DNA of 64,000 nt from Clavibacter sp. B3I6 (GCF_030816895.1 NZ_JAUSYL010000001.1:1426001-1490000); one strand, 5' to 3'; numbered from the stretch's first letter, positions 16,173-24,850 are shown. Program-made: numbers and translations. The notes: generated by a model from the sequence alone, not told the origin.

Positions 16173-16199
16173 CACCCCCGCGCATTCCGCGCGGGGGTG
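16173..16199 (-). terminator. Hairpin terminator after the ExeM/NucH nuclease gene
   Basis: CACCCCCGCGC and GCGCGGGGGTG form a perfect 11-bp stem with an ATTCC loop, eight bases after the nuclease stop codon and upstream of the thioredoxin start. It insulates the two genes. Confidence 0.8.
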
Positions 16200-16206
16200 G
16201 CGCCGG

Positions 16207-18348
16207 CTACCAGACGAGGACGATGGACGGCCAGACCGTGCTCGACCCGCGGGCCCCGTCGCCGCCGGCGTACGACGCCGTGAGCAGATGGATGCCGCGG
16301 GACAGCCTCGGCAGCGTCACGGTGGCGCGGCCCGCGTCGGCTGCGGTGAGGTCGACGGAGGCGATGGCGCGACCCCGGTCGAGGATCTGGACGCGACCCG
16401 TCGGGGCGGTGCCGCCCGCGGAGAGCCGCACGGAGTACTTCACCGGCTGTCCGCTGCGGACGAGCAGGCGGTCGGCGTACCCGACGAGGGTCGAGGCGTC
16501 GCGGACGGTGTCGAGGCCCACCTTCACGGGGTCGTGGTCGCTCGAGCGGAACGCGCTGGATCCGTCGGTCGCCCACCCGGAGTACTCGCGCTCGGCCCAC
16601 TCCGGCGCGTTGATCTCCCACACGCCGACGCCCGTCACGCTCGCGGCGCCCGCACCGGTCGCGAGGACGTGGTCGAGGGAGCCGACCTCGCCGTCGAACG
16701 AGTACGTGCGCTCGCCCGGCGCGCGGTCGGCGACGAGGTCGACGAAGCCGGCGTCGCGGAGCACCTGGATGGGGTCCTCCTGCGCGTAGGCGTTGAAGTC
16801 GCCGAGGAGGTAGAGGAGGTCGGATCCGCTCGACGCCTGCAGCTCGGCGGCGAAGCGCGCGACGGCCTGCGCCTGCGCCACGCGGTCGGCGTTGAAGAAG
16901 CCCTGGCCGTCGGCGGGCTGCGTGCCCGAGCCGGACTTCGACTTGAAGTGGTTCGCGACCACCGTGAACGTGCGGTCGTCCCCGCGGAAGGACTGCGCGA
17001 TCGGCTCGCGGGCGTTGCCCCACACCGTCTCGTCGACCTGCGTGGCGGCGGCCCCGACGGGCGTGACGGCGTCGGTGCGGTAGATGATCGCGTTCTGGAT
17101 CTCGTCGGTGGGCGTGGTCGCGAGCACCGCGGGGGTGCGCACGTAGTCCCACACCGGGGATTCGGCGGCGTCGTTGAGGCCGCGCACGAGGTCGGCCGTG
17201 GCGGTGTCGGCCGGCTCGCCGAAGCGGCTCGAGTTCTCGATCTCCATGAGCGTCACCACCTGGGCGTCGAGCCCGGTGATGGCCGTCACGATCTTGGCGC
17301 GCTGGGCGCGGAACGCCTCGGCGGTCTGCGCGCCGCGCTCCCCCAGCGTCGTGAAGTAGTTGAGGACGTTGAAGCCGGCGATGCGGACGTCGCCGCCGAC
17401 CTCGGGCGAGGACGCGGGGCGCGGGTTCCCGGTCGCGAAGGCCGGCACGCGGCCGGCCGCGTCGAGCGAGGTGAGCGGCGTCGTGGGCTGCAGGCGCCAG
17501 TCGTCGAAGCCGTAGGCGAGCACGTAGGGCGTCTGCGGGAAGACCGGGACGTCGCCGTTCCGGACCACCTGCTCGGCCGTGTAGTACGGCTGCGTCGCGC
17601 CGGCCGGGTAGGCCGCGTTCGTCAGCTGGATGTTGAAGCCGTCGTCGAGGAGGAGCCGGCGCGCGCGGTTGTCGGCGGCGATGCGGTCGGCCTCGGCGCC
17701 CGGGCGCACCTGATCGGTGGACTTGACGGGCAGCTCGGCGCCCGCGCTCAGCCACAGCGTGCCGAAGGTCTCCAGCTGGTGCGCGGATCCGACGCGGTAC
17801 TCGCCCGTCGGCGTGACGAGCATGCTCTCGCGCGACTCGCGGTCGGCGCCGCGGAGCGAGTCCGGCAGCGGGGTCGCGGCGGGCACGCCGACGGCGGCCT
17901 GCACGAGGTCGACGGCGGTCGCGGAGACCTGGGTCTGGCCCTGGCGCTCGGAGGCGGTGCCGGTGACGCGGGCCAGGTCGCCGATCTCGACGGCCGGGTC
18001 GGCGCTGCCGAGGTAGACGAAGACGCCGTCGGACGCACCGGGCGTCGCGTCGGCCGCGCCGCCGCTGCCGGCGGTCTGGATCACGATGCCCGCGTAGCCG
18101 CTGATGCCGCGGTAGTCGGCGGTGACGACGCCCTCGACGGTCACGACCTGGCCGGCGAGCGGCGTCGCGCTGCCGGTGCCCTGCACGTCGGCGATGGCGA
18201 CGGTCGCGGCCTCGGCGGGCGACGCGACGAGCGCGGAGAGGCCGAGGGCGAGGGCCGTGGCGACGGCGAGCGGGCGGACGGTGCGGCGGGCGGTGCGGGA
18301 TCCGGACCCCGGGCCTCCGGATCCGCGTGCGGTGTCGGTGTCGGTCAT
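16207..18348 (-). CDS. Secreted ExeM/NucH family extracellular nuclease
   Basis: A 713-residue exported protein. A long signal peptide (basic region TARRTVRP, hydrophobic core, ASPAEA cleavage site near residue 48) precedes an OB-fold module of the NucH type (VAIADVQGTGSATPLAGQVV to about residue 160). The endonuclease/exonuclease/phosphatase domain (about 330-610) holds the family landmarks: RIAGFNVLNYFTTLGERGAQ, VVTLMEIENSSRFGE, VVANHFKSKSGSG, LLGDFNAYAQEDPI and a final SSDHDPVKVGL with the catalytic Asp-His pair. The C-terminal ~90 residues form an Ig-like repeat (VKYSVRLSAGGTAPTGRVQI). No LPxTG anchor is present, so it is probably released. Likely role: phosphate and nucleotide scavenging, or degradation of host extracellular DNA. 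Of two candidate starts, MTDTDTARG at 18348 fits the signal peptide. Confidence 0.9.
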   Translation of the reverse strand: MTDTDTARGSGGPGSGSRTARRTVRPLAVATALALGLSALVASPAEAATVAIADVQGTGSATPLAGQVVTVEGVVTADYRGISGYAGIVIQTAGSGGAADATPGASDGVFVYLGSADPAVEIGDLARVTGTASERQGQTQVSATAVDLVQAAVGVPAATPLPDSLRGADRESRESMLVTPTGEYRVGSAHQLETFGTLWLSAGAELPVKSTDQVRPGAEADRIAADNRARRLLLDDGFNIQLTNAAYPAGATQPYYTAEQVVRNGDVPVFPQTPYVLAYGFDDWRLQPTTPLTSLDAAGRVPAFATGNPRPASSPEVGGDVRIAGFNVLNYFTTLGERGAQTAEAFRAQRAKIVTAITGLDAQVVTLMEIENSSRFGEPADTATADLVRGLNDAAESPVWDYVRTPAVLATTPTDEIQNAIIYRTDAVTPVGAAATQVDETVWGNAREPIAQSFRGDDRTFTVVANHFKSKSGSGTQPADGQGFFNADRVAQAQAVARFAAELQASSGSDLLYLLGDFNAYAQEDPIQVLRDAGFVDLVADRAPGERTYSFDGEVGSLDHVLATGAGAASVTGVGVWEINAPEWAEREYSGWATDGSSAFRSSDHDPVKVGLDTVRDASTLVGYADRLLVRSGQPVKYSVRLSAGGTAPTGRVQILDRGRAIASVDLTAADAGRATVTLPRLSRGIHLLTASYAGGDGARGSSTVWPSIVLVW

Positions 18349-18535
18349 GGCGTCGGCCCCCTCGGCGTCGCGGGTTCCCCCGGATGGGGGACCACCGGTC
18401 GAGCGTAGGCCGCGCCGCATCCCGGACGACGGGCCGCAACCGGATCGTCACCGGCCGGACATGCGATGGCCGGACGTGCGCCGGCCGCGCCGACGCGCGG
18501 CGCGGGCGACGCCGTGGCGGAGGGCGGCCGCCACG

Positions 18536-18551
18536 TACTATCGTCAGGACA
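18536..18551 (+). promoter_or_regulatory. Promoter and candidate inositol-regulator site before iolE
   Basis: A TACTAT -10-like hexamer (18536-18541) is followed directly by CGTCAGGACA. Read on the other strand this is TGTCCTGACG, which matches nine of ten positions of the motif I recall for Corynebacterium glutamicum IolR (KGWCHTRACA). A repressor bound here would cover the transcription start. Related TGACA-containing sites occur before the ABC transporter operon and before iolC. Motif recall is from memory; binding is inference. Confidence 0.4.
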
Positions 18552-18588
18552 AACATCCGCCCCGGCCCGAGGAGCAGTGCGACGCCGC

Positions 18589-18696
18589 ATGGTCCAGACC
18601 CGCATGACCCCCGACCCCCGCGCCGCCGGCACCGCCGCCCGCCCCGCCCCGAGCCCGGCCCCGAGCACCGCCCGCGCGACGGGATCCGCCGCGTGA
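18589..18696 (+). CDS. Possible 35-codon leader ORF coupled to iolE
   Basis: A short frame from the ATG at 18589 ends in a TGA that overlaps the GTG of iolE (GTGA, 18693-18696). The peptide is low in complexity (Pro/Ala/Thr-rich) and has no recognisable domain. A GAGGAG sequence lies 13 bases before its ATG, whereas the iolE GTG has only a weak Shine-Dalgarno. Ribosomes finishing this frame could therefore re-initiate at iolE. It may equally be an untranslated leader. I see no repeated residue that would suggest classical attenuation. Confidence 0.3.
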   Translation: MVQTRMTPDPRAAGTAARPAPSPAPSTARATGSAA

Positions 18697-19610
18697 GGGC
18701 TACCGTCGCCGGCGCCCCCGTGAGCTTCGGCGTGTTCGAGCTCACGCCCGAGGGCGCCGAGGTGGTCGGCCCCGACGACATGGTGGAGGCCCTCGCGGGG
18801 GCCGGGTACGCGGGCATCGACCTGGGGCCGGTCGGCTACCTCGGCCGCGGACGGGAGCTCCGCGCCCGGCTCGCCGGCGCCGGCCTCGAGCTCGCGGGCG
18901 GCTGGATCCAGCTCCCCCTCTCGGACGACGACGCGTTCCAGGCGTCCCTCCCCGAGCTGCACGCGTCGCTCCGCGTGTTCCAGGAGGCTGCCGAGTCCGG
19001 GCCCGCCCGCCTGCCGCTGCCGACGCTCGCCGACGCCGGATCCGCGGCGCGCGCCGCCGCCCCCGGTCGCGGCGCGGAGGCCGATCCGCTCGACGACGCC
19101 GCCTGGTCGCGCCTCGTCCGCAACACGGCGCACGCCGCCGCGATCACGCGCGCCGCCGGCTTCGAGCCGACCTTCCACCACCACGCCGGCACGTTCGTCG
19201 AGTCCCCGGTGGAGGTCGACCGGTTCCTCGACGCGGTCGACGTGGGGCTGACGCTCGACACCGGCCACCTCGTGATCGCGGGCGGCGATCCGGTCGAGGC
19301 GATCGCGCGGTGGGGGTCGCGGATCACCCACCTGCACCTCAAGGACGTCGACGGCGCGGAGCTCCGGCGCGTGCTCGCGGCCGGCGGCGGCATGCGCGAG
19401 GTCTGGTCGTCGGGCGCGTTCGCGGCGTTCGGCCGCGGCGACGTCGACCTCGCCCGCGTGATGACCGCGATCGACGCGCAGGGCTACGACGGCTGGGTGG
19501 TCGTCGAGCAGGACGTGCTCAACGCGCCCGACGCCGACATCCGCGCCTTCCGCGCCGAGCGCACGGAGGACCAGCGCGTGAACCGCGAGGCGCTCCGCGC
19601 GTGGGCCTGA
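18693..19610 (+). CDS. iolE: Myo-inosose-2 dehydratase-like sugar isomerase-fold protein
   Basis: A 305-residue TIM-barrel protein of the xylose-isomerase-like family. The metal-site segments match IolE: PTFHHHAGTFVE (about 161-172), DTGHLVIAGGDP (about 190-201), THLHLKDVDG (about 212-221) and WVVVEQDVLNAP near residue 270. IolE removes water from 2-keto-myo-inositol, giving 3D-(3,5/4)-trihydroxycyclohexane-1,2-dione. The next gene, iolG, makes its substrate, and iolD downstream in the window uses its product. The GTG at 18693 fits the family N-terminus (VSFGVFELTPEG). Its start overlaps the stop of a short upstream frame. Another isomerase of the fold cannot be fully excluded. Confidence 0.75.
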   Translation: MRATVAGAPVSFGVFELTPEGAEVVGPDDMVEALAGAGYAGIDLGPVGYLGRGRELRARLAGAGLELAGGWIQLPLSDDDAFQASLPELHASLRVFQEAAESGPARLPLPTLADAGSAARAAAPGRGAEADPLDDAAWSRLVRNTAHAAAITRAAGFEPTFHHHAGTFVESPVEVDRFLDAVDVGLTLDTGHLVIAGGDPVEAIARWGSRITHLHLKDVDGAELRRVLAAGGGMREVWSSGAFAAFGRGDVDLARVMTAIDAQGYDGWVVVEQDVLNAPDADIRAFRAERTEDQRVNREALRAWA

Positions 19611-19671
19611 GCCGCACCCGCACCCGCACCCGCACGACCCCCGCACCACCACGAGACACGAGGACGGCGAC

Positions 19672-20679
19672 ATGACCACCACCCCCCTGCGCTTCGGCCT
19701 GATCGGCACCGGCCGCATCGGCCAGGTCCACGCCGCGAACATCGCCGCCGACCCGGACGCCGAGCTCGCGTGGATCTGCGACCCGTTCGTCGACGGCGCC
19801 CTGGCCCTCCAGGCGCGCCACGGCGGCACGGTCACCGAGGACGCCGTCCGCATGATGGCGTCCGGCGGGATCGACGCGGTCCTCATCGCGTCGCCCACCC
19901 CCACGCACGTGGACCTCATCGCCGCCGCCATCGACCACGGCCTGCCGGTGCTGTGCGAGAAGCCCATCGACCTCGACATCGCGCGCGTCGACGCGCTCCT
20001 CCCCCGCGTCCGCTCGTCCGGCGTGCCCGTCGCGCTCGGCTTCAACCGGCGCTTCGACCCGGCGTTCGCGGAGGCGCGCGCCCGCGTGGCCGCGGGCGAG
20101 ATCGGCGAGCTGGAGCAGCTGTCGATCGTGAGCCGCGACCCCGCCGCGCCGCCAGCCGCGTACGTGGCCGTCTCGGGCGGGATCTTCCGCGACATGACCA
20201 TCCACGACCTCGACATGGCGCGCTCCTTCCTGCCCGACATCGTCGAGGTGCAGGCGACGGGATCCACGACCTTCGACCCGGGCGCCCGCGAGCACGGCGA
20301 CTTCGACACCGCGGTGGTGACCCTCCGCGCGTCGAGCGGCGCGCTCGTCGTCATCGCGAACTCGCGCCACAGCGCGGTGGGCTACGACCAGCGCATCGAG
20401 GCGTTCGGCGCGCGCGGGTCCCTGCAGGTCGCGAACGCGCTCACGAGCCTCGTCAGCGTCTCCACGGCCACGAGCGTCGAGGGCAAGCCGCCGTACCAGG
20501 ACTTCTTCCTGGAGCGCTACGCCGCGGCGTACGTGGCGGAGCTCCGCGCCTTCATCCGCCTGGCGCGCGGCGAGGAGTCCGACAGTCCGACGTTCGAGGA
20601 CGGCCGCGCGGCGCTCGTCCTCGCGGACGCGGCGCAGCGCTCGGCCGTCGAGCGGGTGGCGGTGCCCGTCTCCCTCTGA
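19672..20679 (+). CDS. iolG: Inositol 2-dehydrogenase (Gfo/Idh/MocA family)
   Basis: A 335-residue NAD-dependent dehydrogenase. The Rossmann motif GLIGTGRIGQVHAANIA is at residues 9-25, the lysine of CEKPIDLD (EKP at 96-98) contacts cofactor and substrate, and DMTIHDLDMAR at 174-184 contains the Asp/His pair that marks inositol dehydrogenases among Gfo/Idh/MocA proteins. It should oxidise myo-inositol to 2-keto-myo-inositol. It lies 61 bases after iolE; part of this gap is a short CACCCG tandem (about 19614-19634). A strong hairpin follows the stop. A different polyol or sugar substrate is possible, but the complete iol gene set supports inositol. Confidence 0.86.
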   Translation: MTTTPLRFGLIGTGRIGQVHAANIAADPDAELAWICDPFVDGALALQARHGGTVTEDAVRMMASGGIDAVLIASPTPTHVDLIAAAIDHGLPVLCEKPIDLDIARVDALLPRVRSSGVPVALGFNRRFDPAFAEARARVAAGEIGELEQLSIVSRDPAAPPAAYVAVSGGIFRDMTIHDLDMARSFLPDIVEVQATGSTTFDPGAREHGDFDTAVVTLRASSGALVVIANSRHSAVGYDQRIEAFGARGSLQVANALTSLVSVSTATSVEGKPPYQDFFLERYAAAYVAELRAFIRLARGEESDSPTFEDGRAALVLADAAQRSAVERVAVPVSL

Positions 20680-20697
20680 CGCCGATCCGCTCCCTCA

Positions 20698-20736
20698 GAC
20701 GACGCCCTCCCGCGCGACCGCGGGCCGGGCGTCGTC
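20698..20736 (+). terminator. Hairpin terminator after iolG
   Basis: GACGACGCCC and GGGCGTCGTC form a perfect 10-bp stem around a 19-base GC-rich loop, 18 bases after the iolG stop. It separates the dehydratase/dehydrogenase pair from the ABC transporter promoter. Confidence 0.7.
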
Positions 20737-20828
20737 GTCGCGCGCGGACGCGGGCCAGCGGCAGGGCAGACTGGCAAGTCGGACCGGTCGAGCCGGCCGG
20801 ACGACGCGGGTCACGACACGGATCCGTC

Positions 20829-20848
20829 TTGTCAGTATGTATTGACAA
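20829..20848. promoter_or_regulatory. Palindromic operator TTGTCA-N8-TGACAA before the ABC transporter operon
   Basis: Perfect 6-base inverted half-sites flank GTATGTAT about 80 bases upstream of the binding-protein start. The right half contains TTGACA, a consensus -35, and the word TGTATTGACA matches nine of ten positions of the IolR-like motif also seen before iolE and iolC. A regulator bound here would cover the -35 region. The UTRA-type GntR gene at 24019 is the closest candidate. Confidence 0.55.
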
Positions 20849-20929
20849 CTGGGACGGCCGGGACGAGGATCGCCCCGACGACGACGTCCAGGACCCCCCT
20901 GCGGGCGTCCGCCCGACAAGGAGCATTCG

Positions 20930-21907
20930 ATGAAGAACAGATCCCTGGCCTCCCTCGGCCTCGTGGCCGCGGCCGGCCTCCTCCTCACCTCATGCGCGGG
21001 CACCGGCCAGGAGGCCGCGCCCACGGCCGGCGGCGGCAGCGGAGGCGGCGACCTCACCTTCGCGGTGGTCACGCACTCGGGCCCGGGCGACGCGTTCTGG
21101 GACCGCGTCAAGTCGGGCGCCGAGAAGGCGGGCGCCGACTACGGCGCGACGATCACGTACAACGCGGACCCGGATCCGGCGAAGCAGTCCCAGCTCATCG
21201 ACAACGCGGTCGCGCAGCAGGTCGACGGCATCGTGGTCTCGATGGCCAACCCGGACGGCCTCAAGGACAGCATCGAGAAGGCGGTGGCCGCGGGCATCGC
21301 GGTCGTCACCATCAACTCCGGCATCGAGCGGTCGGCGGAGTTCGGCGCCATCACCCACATCGGCCAGAGCGAGACGGTCGCCGGCGAGGCGGTCGGGAAG
21401 CGCCTCGGCGACGCGGGGCTGACGAACGCCCTCTGCGTCATCCAGGAGGCCGGAAACGTCGGCCTCGAGGAGCGCTGCTCCTCCGCGGCGAGCGCCTTCC
21501 CCGGCCAGATGGCGAACCTCCAGGTCGACGGCACGAACGACGCCGAGGTGAAGGCCACCATCAAGTCGAAGCTGCAGGCGGATCCCTCCATCGACGGCGT
21601 GCTCACGCTCGGCGGGCAGTACGCCATCGACGCGGTCGGCGCGGTCGAGGAGTCGGGCAGCGACGCGCAGGTCGGCACCTTCGACCTCTCCGAGGACGTC
21701 GTCAGCGCGGTCGAGGCCGGCACGATCCTCTTCGCGGTCGACCAGCAGCCGTACGTGCAGGGCTTCCTCGGCATCACCGCGCTCGACCTGAACGCCACCA
21801 ACGGCAACGTGATCGGCGGCGGCCAGCCCGTCTACTCCGGCCCCGCGTTCGTCACGGAGGACGACGCGGCCCAGGTCGCCGAGTTCGCGAAGAACGGCAC
21901 CCGCTAG
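20930..21907 (+). CDS. Sugar ABC transporter substrate-binding lipoprotein
   Basis: A 325-residue periplasmic-binding-protein type 1 (ribose class) protein. A lipoprotein signal peptide ends in LLTSC with the lipidated Cys22, followed by a Gly/Ser-rich linker to about residue 42. The first lobe has TFAVVTHSGPGDAFWDRVKSGAEKAG and the GIVVSMANPDGLKDSIEKA helix region. AVTIN-type and GTFDLSEDVVSAVEAGTI segments continue the ribose-binding fold, and FAVDQQPYVQGF is the usual hinge-proximal motif. AAGGAG precedes the ATG by seven bases. Its neighbourhood (iolE, iolG, inositol-type operators) suggests myo-inositol as ligand, but related proteins bind ribose, xylose or apiose, and the ligand cannot be read from sequence. 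Confidence 0.9.
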   Translation: MKNRSLASLGLVAAAGLLLTSCAGTGQEAAPTAGGGSGGGDLTFAVVTHSGPGDAFWDRVKSGAEKAGADYGATITYNADPDPAKQSQLIDNAVAQQVDGIVVSMANPDGLKDSIEKAVAAGIAVVTINSGIERSAEFGAITHIGQSETVAGEAVGKRLGDAGLTNALCVIQEAGNVGLEERCSSAASAFPGQMANLQVDGTNDAEVKATIKSKLQADPSIDGVLTLGGQYAIDAVGAVEESGSDAQVGTFDLSEDVVSAVEAGTILFAVDQQPYVQGFLGITALDLNATNGNVIGGGQPVYSGPAFVTEDDAAQVAEFAKNGTR

Positions 21908-21913
21908 GCGCCC

Positions 21914-21941
21914 GGGCCGGTCGCCCCGACGCGACCGGCCC
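21914..21941 (+). terminator. Intercistronic hairpin between binding protein and permease
   Basis: GGGCCGGTCGC and GCGACCGGCCC pair perfectly (11 bp) around CCCGAC, seven bases after the binding-protein stop. In binding-protein operons such hairpins stabilise the first message or cause partial termination, so that binding protein exceeds permease. Either role is plausible here. Confidence 0.65.
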
Positions 21942-22007
21942 GACCCCGCCCCACCCGCACCGCCCTCCCCGCACCGCCTCCCCCACGCTCACCGAAGGAG
22001 CCCCGCG

Positions 22008-23051
22008 TTGACCACGACGGACATCGTGACGATCGCCACGAGGCCGCGCCTCGAGAACAGGCCGATCCGCAAGATCCTCGCCCGGCCGGAGATCGGCGCC
22101 CTCGTGGCCGCCCTCGCCGTGCTGGTGTTCTTCTCCCTCTACACGCCGCAGTTCCTCACGCTCGCCGGAGCCGGCGTGTGGCTCGAGTCGGCCTCGACGT
22201 TCGGGATCATGGCGGTCGCCGTCGCGATGCTCATGATCGGCGGCGAGTTCGACCTCTCCGCCGGTGTCATGACGGGCTTCTCGGCCCTGGTGGTCGGCAT
22301 CCTCACCTCGCACTACGGGCTGAGCATCTGGGTGGCCGTGGTCGTCTCGCTCGCCGCGGCCCTCGCGGTCGGCGCGCTCAACGGGTTCCTCGTGATGAAG
22401 ACGGGCCTGCCGAGCTTCATCGTGACGCTCGGCACGTTCTTCGCCCTCGCCGGCGTCGACCTCGCGGTGACGAAGCTCATCACCGGCCAGGTCGCCATCC
22501 AGGGCATGACGAAGGTGCCGTCGTACGACGCCATCCAGCCGGTCTTCGGCTCGTCGCTGCAGATCGGCGGCGGCACGTTCTACGTCTCCGTGCTGTGGTG
22601 GTTCCTCGTCGCGGCGGTCGCCACCTGGATCCTGCTGCGCACGCGCGCCGGCAACTGGATCTTCGCGGTCGGCGGCGCCAAGGAGTCCGCCCGCCAGGTG
22701 GGCGTGCCGGTCTTCAAGACGAAGGTCGGCCTCTTCATGGGCACCGCGGGCGCGGCCTGGCTCGTCGGCATGATCTCCCTGTTCCGCACCTCGACGGTGC
22801 AGGCGAACACGGGCGTCGGCCAGGAGTTCATCTACATCATCTGCGCGGTCGTCGGGGGGTGCCTCCTCACGGGCGGCTTCGGCTCGGCCATCGGCGCCGC
22901 GCTCGGCGCCCTCATCTACGGCATGGTCTTCCAGGGCATCACCTTCGCCCAGTGGGACACCAACTGGCTGCGCACCGTGCTCGGCGGGATGCTGCTCGCC
23001 GCGGTGCTCCTCAACAACCTGGTGCGGACGCGGGCGGGAGGCGGACGATGA
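22008..23051 (+). CDS. Ribose-class sugar ABC transporter permease
   Basis: A 347-residue membrane protein of the RbsC/BPD_transp_2 family with about ten predicted hydrophobic segments, starting with LVAALAVLVFFSLYTPQFLT. The motif MLMIGGEFDLSAGVMTGF (about 69-86) is the conserved substrate-gate region of this family (usually GGIDLSVG). The C-terminal half has the ATPase-contacting loop (GGAKESARQVGVPVFKTKVGLF). The start is TTG at 22008, preceded by GAAGGAG seven bases upstream. Its stop overlaps the ATG of the ATPase gene (ATGA, 23048-23051), so the two are co-translated. Confidence 0.9.
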   Translation: MTTTDIVTIATRPRLENRPIRKILARPEIGALVAALAVLVFFSLYTPQFLTLAGAGVWLESASTFGIMAVAVAMLMIGGEFDLSAGVMTGFSALVVGILTSHYGLSIWVAVVVSLAAALAVGALNGFLVMKTGLPSFIVTLGTFFALAGVDLAVTKLITGQVAIQGMTKVPSYDAIQPVFGSSLQIGGGTFYVSVLWWFLVAAVATWILLRTRAGNWIFAVGGAKESARQVGVPVFKTKVGLFMGTAGAAWLVGMISLFRTSTVQANTGVGQEFIYIICAVVGGCLLTGGFGSAIGAALGALIYGMVFQGITFAQWDTNWLRTVLGGMLLAAVLLNNLVRTRAGGGR

Positions 23052-23965
23052 GCACCGACGTCGATCCCGCCGCCGCCTCCGCGCCCCTCGCCGGCGCCGT
23101 CCCCGGTGCGGCGGAGGAGGCCGGCGGACGCCCGACCCCAGCGCTGCCGCCCGTGGGCGCGACCATCCTCGAGGTCCGCGACATCGGCAAGTCCTACGGC
23201 GCCGTCAACGCGCTCACCGGCGTCTCGACCGTCGTCAACGCCGGCCAGGTCACGTGCGTGCTCGGCGACAACGGCGCCGGCAAGTCGACCTTCATCAAGA
23301 TGCTCGCGGGCGTGCACGCGCCGAGCGAGGGCACCATGCTCCTCGACGGCGAGCCGGTCGTGCTGGGCTCCCCGCGCGCCGCCCTCCAGGCCGGCATCGC
23401 GACCGTCTACCAGGACCTCGCGGTCGTGCCGCTCATGCCCGTGTGGCGGAACTTCTTCCTGGGCTCCGAGATCACCAAGGGCAAGGGTCCGTTCCGCCGG
23501 CTCGACGTGGCGGCCATGAAGGCGATCACGCACGAGCAGCTCGCCCAGATGGGCATCGACCTCCGCGACGTCGACCAGCCCATCGGCACGCTGTCCGGCG
23601 GCGAGCGCCAGTGCGTGGCCATCGCCCGGGCGGTGCACTTCGGGGCCCGCGTGCTGATCCTCGACGAGCCGACCGCGGCCCTCGGCGTCAAGCAGTCGGG
23701 CGTCGTGCTGCGCTACATCGCGCGCTCGCGCGACCAGGGGCTCGGCGTGGTCTTCATCACGCACAACCCGCACCACGCGTTCCCGGTGGGCGACCGGTTC
23801 CTGCTGCTCAACCGCGGATCCAGCCTCGGCACGTTCGAGAAGGACGAGATCACGCTCGGCGAGCTGACGAGCCTCATGGCCGGCGGCGCGGAGCTCGACT
23901 CGCTGGCCCACGAGCTCGCGCGCGACGCCGGCCCGGACGGGGGCCGGGGACCGGCGGACGCCTGA
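23048..23965 (+). CDS. Sugar ABC transporter ATP-binding protein, single-domain type
   Basis: A 305-residue ABC ATPase with one nucleotide-binding domain. Walker A is GDNGAGKSTF near residue 78, the signature is LSGGERQ near 181 and Walker B is VLILDEPTAAL near 205, followed by the switch His in VVFITHNPHH. Most ribose-class transporters use a fused double-domain ATPase of about 500 residues; the single-domain form resembles FrcA and implies a homodimer. The first ~40 residues are an Ala/Pro-rich extension before the domain starts (ATILEVRDIGKSYGAV). It overlaps the permease stop by four bases. Confidence 0.9.
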   Translation: MSTDVDPAAASAPLAGAVPGAAEEAGGRPTPALPPVGATILEVRDIGKSYGAVNALTGVSTVVNAGQVTCVLGDNGAGKSTFIKMLAGVHAPSEGTMLLDGEPVVLGSPRAALQAGIATVYQDLAVVPLMPVWRNFFLGSEITKGKGPFRRLDVAAMKAITHEQLAQMGIDLRDVDQPIGTLSGGERQCVAIARAVHFGARVLILDEPTAALGVKQSGVVLRYIARSRDQGLGVVFITHNPHHAFPVGDRFLLLNRGSSLGTFEKDEITLGELTSLMAGGAELDSLAHELARDAGPDGGRGPADA

Positions 23966-24018
23966 GCCGCCCCGTGGAAGGATGAGACGTTGACCTGACC
24001 AGCGAGGGAGCGATCCAC

Positions 24019-24780
24019 GTGACGCAACCGGAGCAGATCCTGCCCCCCGACCTGTTCCTCGCGCTCGACCGCTCGGGCCCGGTGCCGCTCTACTACCAGG
24101 TGGCGAACCTGCTGGAGACGGCGATCCACGACGGCACGCTGCCGGCGGGCGCCCGGCTCGAGAACGAGATCGCGCTCGGCAACCGGCTCGGGCTCTCGCG
24201 CCCCACCATCCGCCGGGCGATCCAGGACCTCGTCGACAAGGGCCTGCTCGTGCGCCGCCGCGGCATCGGCACGCAGGTCGTGCACGGCCGCGTCACCCGC
24301 AACGTGGAGCTCACGAGCCTCTACGAGGACCTCGAGAGGTCGGGGCAGACGCCGCGCACCGAGATGCTGTCGTCCTCGCGCGGCACGGCCGACGAGCGGA
24401 TCGCGGAGTCGCTCGGCGTCGAGGTCGGCAGCCCCGTGCTGCACCTGACCCGGCTCCGCACGGCCGACGGCGTGCCGCTCGCGATCCTCGACAACGTGCT
24501 CCCCGAGCCCTTCGTCGACCTGGATCCCGAGGACCTCGCCACCCACGGCCTCTACCAGCTCCTGCGCGGCCGCGGCGTGATCATGCGGGTCGCCAAGCAG
24601 CGCATCGGCGCCCGCGCGGCGACCGCGTCGGAGGCCCGCCTCCTCGACCTCCCCCGCGGCGGCGCCGTGCTCACCATGTCGCGCACGGCGTTCGACAGCT
24701 CGGGCCGCGCGGTGGAGCACGGCCAGCACTGCTACCGGCCCGACCTGTACTCGTTCGAGATCACGCTCGTCGACCGGTAG
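24019..24780 (+). CDS. GntR family (UTRA/HutC subfamily) regulator
   Basis: A 253-residue transcription factor. The N-terminal winged helix (about 20-85) contains PLYYQVANLLETAIHDGTLPAG and RLGLSRPTIRRAIQDLVDKGLLVRRRG. The C-terminal UTRA sensor (about 105-245) includes the LTRLRTADGVPLAILDNVLP strand pair and ends with GHCYR-type residues (EHGQHCYRPDLYSFEITL). It is the last gene of the transporter cluster on the same strand, 53 bases after the ATPase gene. It probably senses a sugar or sugar phosphate and acts on the operator at 20829-20848, perhaps also on the iolC and iolE promoters. GTG start at 24019. Confidence 0.86.
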   Translation: MTQPEQILPPDLFLALDRSGPVPLYYQVANLLETAIHDGTLPAGARLENEIALGNRLGLSRPTIRRAIQDLVDKGLLVRRRGIGTQVVHGRVTRNVELTSLYEDLERSGQTPRTEMLSSSRGTADERIAESLGVEVGSPVLHLTRLRTADGVPLAILDNVLPEPFVDLDPEDLATHGLYQLLRGRGVIMRVAKQRIGARAATASEARLLDLPRGGAVLTMSRTAFDSSGRAVEHGQHCYRPDLYSFEITLVDR

Positions 24781-24844
24781 GCGCGGACCGGACCAGCTCC
24801 GGCTCCGCGGAGTCAAGGGCGGTGGCGAACCGGGGCCGCGCGTC

Positions 24845-24850
24845 TAGCCT
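24845..24850 (+). promoter_or_regulatory. Leaderless -10 element (TAGCCT)
   Basis: TAGCCT ends seven bases before the ATG at 24858. It is one of about a dozen TAnnnT or CAnnnT hexamers in this window at that distance from a start codon. Confidence 0.45.
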
